Shown here piece after piece: positions 48,999 to 60,400 of a DNA stretch of 64,000 nt. How positions within the stretch are numbered: position 1 is the first letter of the stretch; each line of letters begins with the position of its first letter. The stretch is from Cottoperca gobio (lineage: Eukaryota; Chordata; Actinopteri; Perciformes; Bovichtidae): contig NC_041373.1 in the NCBI RefSeq assembly GCF_900634415.1, positions 13,603,817 to 13,667,816 of the forward strand, given 5' to 3'. The notes below the pieces were generated by a model. The model was not told the DNA's origin and searched no databases. It saw only the letters and a program-made list of their open reading frames with translations. The position numbers were made by a program, and so were the translations under genes.

Positions 48999-51024
48999 AG
49001 AAGGGGAAGTGGAGGTGTGTTAGCGGGGGAAAGAAAGAAGAAACAATGGACGGGTCAAAACAGAAAGACCAGCACAGTCATAAAAGTTGCAGTTCTAATC
49101 CTTACAGTACGGCCTCCGCAGGCTAATGTAATGAGTCTTAACCGTCCACTAAAACCTGCTTATGGGATTTCACACTCATTAACCCGCAGACTCGAACTGA
49201 AGTGCACAAACAATCACATTACATAAAGGCTAACTCTTTGCTTAGAGTGGTCTTCTTCTTCCCCGTCTGTTCTTCCCTTCACTAGTCCCCCCCCCGCCCC
49301 CGCCTTCCTCACTCCTCTATGTCTCCACTAGGGGACACTCATAAACTGAGAATCAGTTCATGCCATTTAAAGTTGCCAGAATCTCTGACATTACAGCCAA
49401 TGATGCACAGCACACGATGGTGTAGCTGTGTGTGTGTACAGACCAAAATGGACCCAATTGGATGACTGGCTTGTTCCAGGAAGGTCTCCAAATGCTGAAT
49501 GATTGTTTAATGATCCATCCCAGCAAGACGTGTGATCACTTTGACACAGTAAGGGGCATGACAAAGAGCACTATCACTGCATGCTTTAATACTTTTAAAA
49601 AGTCACTGGGAGACAAATTAAACCCGGTTCATGAACAGTAGGACGACGTGTGGCTCCATAGGAGATGTGAGTGTTTCTGCTATCCATGAGAAAGTCATTT
49701 ATACTTCAATAATCTCAGCATGGGCCTCGACGCCACAACACTGGTAGAATGGAGTTAAAAAAAACACTATTGAGTTGTATTATTGGAAGTTGTTTTTGAA
49801 GCTTAACGCATACGAGGGACTAAGAGTCACGAGCTGCTGCTGTCCATTAAATATGAAGCTGGAGCCAGGAGACTATTACATCATTTCTTTGCCAGTAACA
49901 GCCAAGAAATAGTCCAGTACATAACCGCCAGTAAAACCACAACCTGACGTTTTTACTCTTTGTTTTTTTTGTACGACTTAACGAAACAAGATGTAACATT
50001 TCAACGAGCTTCAGAGACGCTGGGAGGGAGCCAGGTTAGCAGTTTCCAGTCATACGCTAAGCTAAGCTAAGCTAAGCTAAGCTAAATGGCTGCCGCTTCA
50101 TATTTAACGTACAGAAACGCAAGCGTGGGATCCATCTTCTCATCTAACTTGTCATTAATGTCTTCATACAACTCGCACTCTGCCTTAAACAAGCTGGACA
50201 CGCAGACTTCTACTCTTTTTGTTCACACTTTTCTCCTGCTTGTGTTTAAAAATAAAAACTGCATCTTCATTGAGCCGTCGACGACACATTTCACTCTCCT
50301 CATCCTATATTTTTCATGTGGGTGACCTAACTCAGCATCTATCAGCTTCTTTGACAGTCACACTGCTCATCACCCACGCCACCGATTTGGAAAAAGCAAG
50401 ATTTAATCCCTTATTGCTCTGTGGCGTGTACGCTTGAGTATTTTACTCTTGACTAGAGGGCAACATGAATTTGGCTTGTTTAGTAGTTGGTTTCAAACAT
50501 CAGCCCCGTGCAACACATGGTTCAAGCTATTTTCAGCATCTGTATAAATCCAATCAGAATTATGCCAATGGCAGATGGAGACATTCCCACATGCAGAGAA
50601 AATCCCATTTTGATCCTCATCTTTTGAAGACAGATGAAAGAAAAGGTCAAAAGGTTGTGAAACATCCTTCCAAATGGATTAGTACAGCTATGGAAGTAAT
50701 CAGTGGAAAAGCTGTTGTCTGTGTCTCAAAAACAAAACTCAGGAATTAAAACTTTGTCCATGTCCTGAGAGGCGGGTTTAGCGTTTGCTAGCATAGCTTT
50801 CGAAAACAAACCTGCACCTTTCATTTACAACTGCAACACACACAGTGATTAGATCTGAGTCCCACCAGGTCACACAGTCTGATTTCCTGCTCCTGTGTAC
50901 TTACAGTCAGACATGACTTTGTGAATGTTGCACTAAGCCAACAGCATCTGGCCCATTGTCTGCTTCCACGGCTGGCTGCCTGATTAGCTGCTACAGTATT
51001 GCAATGCTAGGCAGAGAGAATTAG

Positions 51025-51111
<87 letters not shown>

Positions 51112-51179
51112 AGAATGAGCGAGCAAGAGAGCATTTCTGAGTGAGTGAATGAATGTGTCTGCCATGAGATAATTTATGC

Positions 51180-51248
<69 letters not shown>

Positions 51249-52203
51249 TGCTACTGTGTATTTGTGAGCATGTGGGTGGGTGTATAAAATCAAGTTCCCG
51301 GGAGTCTGCAGCTAAAATTATAAGAATTACACAATGCATCGTAGATGGCAGACTGGGTGCAGAATAACATACAGATACACACACATAAATACACACACAC
51401 ACAAACTTGGATGCAGTACGTCCTCAGAGATCTTGTTTATGAACGCTTTGATCTAATGTATCTCTCTGTGTGTGTGTGTGTTCAATGTATTCCCTTTTTT
51501 TATATAGTATTTCCTGTTTTTCAACATCAGGCATCCAAGGACACACACACACACACACACAAACTTTGAACACAATCACTGTCATATCTGTGTGTGATTC
51601 CAGGAGCTCAAAAAGGCAGGTCAGTATGAGGCAGGTCACCGATGTCAACACTCTACAGTAGCCGACATACTGTGTTACTGACGCGGTCAGTGTGATATCA
51701 AAGCAGCTGCCAGAGGACTGACACCAGGCTCAGCTGGACAAAATCCACAAAGTGAGCTCTAGATTTGGAAATATGCTTCACCGACGCCGAGGTAACAGGT
51801 CAGAGATGAAACACAGTGAAGATGTCCTGCACGGTATTTACTGTCCACAGTGTGTTTCATGGTAAATAATGCACAACACTGCAGGGGAACAATATTAAAC
51901 GCTGTAAAAAGGGGGATAACATATCTTATCATCATCAATTACAGTCATGTTTATGTGACCGGTTAGTGTTTGGAGTTGGAGCTGACAGAATGATAATTAT
52001 ATTGAGAGTTAAATTTTAGCCAAATGAGTCATGATATCAAAAAGGATATATATGTATATGAATAAAACTCTTTGTTTTGTCAAGAAGTAACTACATAACG
52101 TCACTTTAACTCAATTCTATGAGTTCCTTTTGAGTTTAGAAAAACTCTAGAAAAGCATCAAGTATGAGATTAAAAATAGCGACAGACATACAGCATGATT
52201 ACA

Positions 52204-52257
<54 letters not shown>

Positions 52258-52519
52258 ATATGTACACACAGCGATAAGTAGGATGTGAATACAAACCCGT
52301 GCTCATAGTTGTAATAATCTTGTGCGTAGTATTCCTGGCCGGGGTCGATGCCAGATTCCATTGATAACTCCTGTTAGAATGACAGACCATAATAAGCAGC
52401 TTTCCACACATACACACAAGACCCTACTAGCGACCCCACGACAAACACACACATTCGCGTATTCATACTTATTCAAAACACGAGAGAAACTGTACTTTAG
52501 ACTGCAGACACTCGAGCAG

Positions 52520-52569
<50 letters not shown>

Positions 52570-54772
52570 GGGGAGAAAATAAGTATTCAGAAAAGAGAGA
52601 CAGAGTACCTCTGGTCTGAGCAGAGAAGGTCGGAGAAGTTGCTGTGTCTGCCAGAGGGAAATAAAGGCGGCGAATGACAAGACAAATGAAAGACGTTAGA
52701 GGCTCTCTTCCAAAACATCTATTTTGGAAACGTAAAATCAATTCCTGGTGTTCTTCATTCAATATGGCCAGAATGCAGAGGATCCTGTCTGTGTATTTGT
52801 TCTCATTTGGAGCTGTCAATCAATTATGTGGGAGCAGGATTAACCTTTGTAATAATAATAAATAGTTTCAGCTCAAAATGAAATATTTACAAGTTTCAAA
52901 AATGTATATGCTGTCAAAAAGAGCTATTTTTGGGTGGTGCATATTCAACAACTAAGACGTCAGTTATCTGCAAATGGACTACAATGTATACAAAAGTAAC
53001 ACTTGTGATATCATTGTTTTGTTACTGAACAATTCACATCCGTTAGATTTGTGTCTATAGAGCGTGAGAATACATTGTGGTGCATCTTGATTACATCAAA
53101 CAGAAAAGAATAGAGCAGAACACAATGAAGGGCAACACTGAGCATCAGAGGAAACGAAGAGAAAGTCAATAACATGCATGCAAATATATATATATATATA
53201 TATCATGCATACAGACAAAGTCACCTACCTCATGTTGTCCATATCCACGCCTGGGAAGATCAAAGTGAGAAACAGAAAGATTACCAAAGAAAAGCATGTC
53301 ATTAAACATAATCCTTCTGATGTGCTTTTAATACAGGTCAGCACTTTGCTGTGCATTTCCATGACTACAGAGGGAATGGGCTGTTTAAATCAAGACCCAA
53401 ATGGAAGTGGCTGCTGGAAATATATTACATTTTGTAGAATTTAACCCAGTTTCCAAGAAGAAAGCAAGAAGATGAGTGTGTGTGTGTGTGAGCGCTTGCA
53501 TGGGATTGTGTGTGTTTTCAGATAAACGGAGAGACAGGGAGGGTTATATGAGGGACAAAGAGACGGAGACGAAAGGACAGAAGCTGAGAAGCTACAGTAA
53601 AGCATTCCTGCACCGTCATTCACGGTTTATTTTGTTGTTTTATGCTGATCAAAATTCAGATTCTAGCTTAATAAACACATAATATTCACTATATATATAT
53701 ATAATATATATATATATATATAGTGCCATTTATAATCAGGACAGATGCAACACATGCATGTAACATGTAATGTACATAGTCTGAGGTTTAGAAACAGAAC
53801 ATATGTGGGGAGGCTTCACATTGTCTGTGCAACATCTGCCCCCCCCCCCCCCCCCCCCCCCAGGCTGGTATTTCTGGACCCCTGTTATAGTAGTAATCAA
53901 AGTTGCAGATCCTAAAAGAATATCATTATTATGCTTTTCAATTGAGAGTTTACAATAAGTGTCAACAATGGAGGTAGGATGTAGATGTGATGATGCAATC
54001 ATAATAGGGAGCATCTCCGAAAACTGTATTCCACATCACATCTTGTAGTTTCACATGTTCTGTACACACAAGAGTTGCATCAAACTACACTTACAGTAAG
54101 TGTGTTTTATTTTCCAAAATGGCAAACTATTCCTTTAAGGTCCTTCCTTTCACCACATGTCAAAGTGGGTCCCGTCCAGATGGTGTTTACAGTACTGTCA
54201 GTTACTGCTCTGAGAAAACCAACCTCAAACAAAGACTCGAAGACAAAGAGAGGAACAAGAACTGAAAGATATTGTAAGATGGAGTTAGTAAAAAGGGACT
54301 AAACTAAAAAATAGGGAACCAAAGGGAAAAAGCACAAAGAAAGAAATAACAAAAGAAAGATGTATTGTCAAGTGAAACCAAGGTAATGAGCTGGTACAAT
54401 GAAGATGTATCACAGAACAACAAATGGTGACTTTTAGAGGACATCAGATTCTCCTTTCTGTTATTAGAGTGCAAACACACGCCGCTGCACTCACACCAAT
54501 TGTTAAACTACTTGAGCATTTCATTAAATGAATTCCGATGGGAATATAATTGTGCCTCCTAAAACGTGCGCTTCAGACTCACTCTTCAAGGAGAAATGGA
54601 AACCTGTCATTCAGCGGATGAAAGATTATCTGGTTAAATACAGATGTGGAAGGATGTGTTGACGGGACACATCAGTGGGTGGATAGAAAAGAGGTGAATG
54701 AATAATTGAATGGAGGGATTAAGATGAAAAGACAGATTTTTAGGTGATCTACAGGTTAAAACAGCTCCATCC

Positions 54773-54837
<65 letters not shown>

Positions 54838-57160
54838 CGCTCCAGATTATGGCTGCCAGCAGTATGTGCCTAGCATCTGTGTGTGTCGTGTGTGAAGATA
54901 AGTCTATCGCTGTGTCCTTGTTGCTCTGACAGACACATTATTAGGTTCTCTCGAGACAAAAACACACAGACAGCTATCTGATCTCCGTTACACACACACA
55001 AACACACACACATCTGAAATGATTGACTCTGGCTCTTTGTGTCCTCTCCACCTCGTCTCGCAGTGTGTGAGAAACAGACCGGCGGAGGGAGAGAAATATT
55101 ATTAGCTCTTAAAGAACAGACTCAAGACTATAACACCCAATAACACGGACTCCTTCTCTGGTTTCTTACACACGTCTTTCACTTCTCTCTCACAGAGATG
55201 TGTTGTGTGGGAAATAATTTCTCTCTCTTCACATTACCAGAATAATAAACCTCTTTGAAGGAAACATTTGTTTTGTAGATGCGGTGAGAGAGCAGGGCGG
55301 TTCAAACAGCGTTATGTCTATACAGCCCTTGTGATCTGGAGTCATTTGGCATTTCTAATGTTCAAATGTAGAAAGCAGATTTCACACAACACTTCATCAC
55401 AACAAAACTCTCACAACCTTTTGTTAGATTGTTATAGGACTTTGCTCAATACTGAGAGCGGCTTGAGGTCTTATTTTTGGCCACCATTTGTAACACTCAC
55501 CAAAGTGAGATCGTGGCACACGGCTGCATTGCTGAATCAAAGTCCGACAGGGCAAGAAACATGGAGGTCAGACGACCAGACAGGCTGTAAACAAGAATCT
55601 ACAGCCATGTTAGCAGCTCTGTGAGGCCGTGCTTAGACACGGGGCTTTGAGCGAACCCGCTGTTACATCGGCGCCCGGAGCAGACAGGTGTCAGCGATCG
55701 GAGCGGAGAAGAAATCGGTTATTAACTTGTAACGTGGGAATAAATGAACAGTGCAGGTTTCAGTTTGTCCGTGGATAAACACTGCAGCTCCTCAAGAAGT
55801 AAAGTTCCTGTGAATCTTTGTTGTCCCAGGCTAAAATATTCTCTATATTTTTGTGGCTACGCGCACTCATGGATCCCCGGGGCTAAAATTTGAACACTGG
55901 ACTTTACCATGCATATGGTTTTTTTTGTGTAACTATATCAAACAATGACACCTGACAACATTCCTTGCAATAAATTATGTCTTAATGTTATTCCTTCATT
56001 TAGCGCAGGGGTGTCAAACATCCGGCCCGCGGGGCCAAAACCGGCCCGACAGAGGGTCCAATCCGGCCTGCGGGATGACTTTGCAAAGTGTAAAAATTAG
56101 TTGTTTTGATCATAAAGTAAAAGCCTTTGTAGATACACTGTGATCAGTAAGTTCCAACACACACGTGTAAATGAGAAACTAATACGGTTGTTGAAATTGC
56201 ACCTTTTCAGAATGTACTATTTTGCACTAAAACGAAGGGAAACATTTGGAGTTGTGGTTATTTATAGGTTATTATGATATGATTTTACTGGTCCGGCCCA
56301 CTTGAGATCAAATTGTGCTGCATGTGGCCCCTGAACTCAAATGAGTTTGACACCCCTGATTTAGTGCATAGATTTCAATAAGTGGCAGGAATAAATTCTG
56401 AGATAAATACTTGCTTTGCAAGCAGTGAAAAAAGTTAATTTCAGACTCTGCTTGGTAGCTACGAAAGTCGGATAACGAAACGTTGCTGGTCTGTAAACTG
56501 CGACAAATAATTTCCACCAAATCACTTTAGCAAATAAATTACATTTTGATAATCTGACTGCTCTTGTTCCTTGCCCTTTCTGACTTCTGTATTTGCAAAG
56601 TCATCGTGTTCCCAGATCTGTTAACACACAGACATGGTGGCTAAACCCACAACAATAAGAAATTGATAAGTTGCAATAAATCAGAACTATCCTTTAAGGT
56701 TTACAGATTAAATAGGTCACACACACATGCTGGTCGACACACGTTTTGACATATAATTGTCTATCTGCTGCTTTAATTACCACATTTCCCATGATAGCTT
56801 TTGTCGCAGTGACGATTTACACCTGTGACTTCACACTTCACACTTACACCTCAGCAGCTCTCTCACTGTCTCGTATCTGCGTTTTTCAATTTGGGTTCAA
56901 TTAAATGCGGTCGGCTTTACTCCACGTTGTAAACAATACATATTCCCAAAGATGTCAAAATGATGTCTGTTATCTTGCAAAAACACACAATAAGAAGTGA
57001 AAGAGCGCAAGCAGGATCTGTCTGTGAGATGCACCCGAGTGTGTTGCGAGTGTGTGCAATGACATGCGGCCCACTGAGGTTGAAAGCTGATCTTAACATA
57101 AAACATTTCCAACTCAGTCAGCTGAAACAGTAGCACTGCCTGCAACCTGTTTAATGCAGC

Positions 57161-57191
<31 letters not shown>

Positions 57192-57273
57192 GTGTACATG
57201 TTCACACTCCTGCTTATGCTCTTGTGTGTACTGAATGTGTATACGAACGACACAAGGTTTATAGCTTGATCAT

Positions 57274-57314
<41 letters not shown>

Positions 57315-57344
57315 GAGAAACACTTTACTGAACAATTGCGAAGG

Positions 57345-57391
<47 letters not shown>

Positions 57392-57421
57392 GAGAAACAC
57401 TTTACTGAACAATTGCGAAGG

Positions 57422-57482
<61 letters not shown>

Positions 57483-60400
57483 TCCTAACTGCTCTAGAGA
57501 CGATATAAATCCTCTCATAATGTCTTTGCTTCATAAGCACAGATATGACCATCAGTTTGTTTTATGTGGCTGTACATCATGATTTGATCCAAATGCCCCA
57601 GATATGATCATCAGTGTCATGCTGGTCTTGGGGGACAGATGTTATTCTGTCACTTCACGATGACAACATGCATCGGGAGACAACTTGATGAAACTGTTGT
57701 GAATTCTGCTGCTGACAGAGCGGTATCCACAGGCTCTGATTGCACACTTACGATCACATTTCACACATTTTTTTTAAAAGGTAATGCCAGCGCTTCAAAG
57801 GCTGCCACTTCTTTCCATATCTGGTTAGCTGCACAACAGGTCAAATTAGAGATGAATATGTCATTCATTTATTTTATTTTAATGTTGTACGTCATGTCTT
57901 TTAAGCTACTGGATGCCTAAATTTCCCTCGGGATTAATAAAGTATCAATCAATCAATCAATCAATCACTCAATCAATCAATCACTCTCTATCTACATGAA
58001 GGTGACACATGCTTTGCATAGATCTGTGTGCATGTGTGCTAACGTTTGGTCTGAGAAGGCAGATATTCACATCCTAATGTGTAGCAAAGTGCCATAGTGC
58101 CACTTGATGTGCGATATTATTATTTTTACGAGTCACTTTAGTCTCTTTAATGATGCAGGCAAACATTTTTGTTTGGCTAAAAACGTTTTTTTCAAAGTCA
58201 TCCGACACGTGAATCTGATGGAGATGGGAAGCTCCCCCACAAGACAGCAATGTTACTTCAGTGTATTGTTTGGTTTTTGTAGGAAAACGTTTGTTCTACA
58301 ATAAACTCTCCTCGGATGAGTGGAAACGTCTTCGAATGTTTACCTCCAGCGGTTAGATTCATTGTGGCCCGATGTGGCTGCGTGACCTTCATTAAACACA
58401 GAACTCATATCTGAGGCGAGAGGAACAATGTATTTCCTCATCAATATGCTACAAAGGTAGGAGGCTGGGTACATGACTCCCTCTGCATACATTTCTGTCA
58501 CAATTCCATCAAGAGAAAATAACTGCATAGATGTCGCCATTGTCAGTCAGTAGATGCTCCACTTTGCACATGCAGGCGCTGCTTCTAATGTCTTGGTTAC
58601 TAACACTAGTGCTGACACAACACTGACGACTATTAAGTACTTAATACTACAGTAGCTGCCACTTAAGGTTAGGGGCTCATTTCTAAATGGGTACCTGCAC
58701 TAAGGCGGCTTTCAAAACGATTTTGTGAAATAAAACTTGTCTTTGACACTCTTTATCAGCACCACATATTTTATTGAGAAACCTTTTTGTATTTTTCACG
58801 TCATTATTTCCCAAAGTACCCGCACGATGATTTTAATAAAGGGTAAAAGAATCAATACAACCCTATAAAAAAAAAGTTCATAAAAATGTAGCACATATTG
58901 ATAAACACATCACTCTACATAAATGTTTTAGACATGTTTCTACGGTATCTATGCACCTACCTAAAACATGACTGCAAACTACCAACTAAATGAGTAACGG
59001 ACACAAAAAAGACAAAAGATAACGGCCACTTAAAGAATGTTTCACTTCAACATTGTGTTTGCAATTTGAATTATTAACACGTTAAAGATTTGATATAAAA
59101 AGATCAACCCTGTCTCCTACAATTTCTGTTCATATACAACTCATTTGAAACGGAACATTTTCTTTTATGGAAATGTGAAGCTGGCAGGCTTCATCTTCTA
59201 TCAACATCATAAGGAGATGATGTTAATTAACGTATCTGCTACATAAGTCACACAAGTGTTGATACTGTACCGAACCTATCAGTAAAAAGTTTATTGACAA
59301 CGTATTTGTTTCCCGCCCAAAACATTTCGCGACACAATATCAGCTCATAGTGATACTTCATTTTTAAACGTTCTTCTAGTTGTGTTCAGGCTCTGGCAGC
59401 ACTTTGGTTAAAGGCTAGGGAAAGATCATAGTCTTGTTCAAAGTCCTGTAGAACATTTTTGCCTTTTCATTCACTCAATAAAATACGTTGACATAATCAA
59501 GACGGTGAATACGTTCACGAGCGCAACGTAATTGGAAAAACAATTCAGTGATATATAAACCTACTCTGTAGGAGACGGGGTTGAGACGGAGACATAGTTG
59601 TGTGTTGACTCAAATTACACAAAGATGGAAAGATGTTTGCAGACAGCAACCTACTGATAGAAACAGACAGATTATGTAGTACGCAGAGCAGAATCTGATA
59701 CAGCACTGTGTAAGTACGTAACAGTGAATGTTGATGAAGTGGAGAGTAAAACTAGACTGTGACACTGATCATGTCACTGGTTGTAGCCCTGTAACAGCAA
59801 AATACTATCCATGCTAAGAAAATACAAATAGTACATGTCCAGCAAAGTTCAATCCAAGTTGGCAGGTTTAACATTGTCCCCCCCTCCCCCCCTCCCCCCC
59901 TCCCTTGATTTTCCTTTCCACACCCACTACATCTAGAATCAACTAGTTAAGACGTCCAGTGTGTGAAAGCCACCTCAAAAGTGTATTTAGCTATTCACAA
60001 CAGCAATTGGGCCCATCAACCAATCACGTGTCTTTGATTGATTATAATGTGTTGTTGACAAGAACGTCAATTACTTGGCGTGGATGTAAAATGGTAATGA
60101 GAGCAGTCAAACTCAAAGTTAACCAGCAGACATTTTGCCCCTTTCTAATCACTTGATTTCACAGCTCCCATCTGCAGCTATTTAAGCACATTTTCCTCAG
60201 CGTTAATTAAAAACAAGTCCTAGAAATGTCATTTGCGGGGAAACTAAAATAATGACAGTGGCAACTAATTAGTTAGCCTTCCGAACAACTACGACTTGAA
60301 TTTGTCCTGGTAGTTCAATAAAATGGGGAAACAAATTTAAAAAATGGACTTGATCTGGTTGTCATTTCCTCCTCGTCCTTCACCACTCCTTTAATCTATC

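Larger units (their letters stand above)
48037..52296 (-). other. pcdh15 intron
   Basis: About 4.3 kb. (CA)n at 48332-48361, (GT)n at 48951-48990, 51028-51104 and 51183-51246, (CA)n at 52204-52254, and an interspersed repeat with a GCTAA pentamer run at 50055-50084. No exon supported. Confidence 0.75.
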
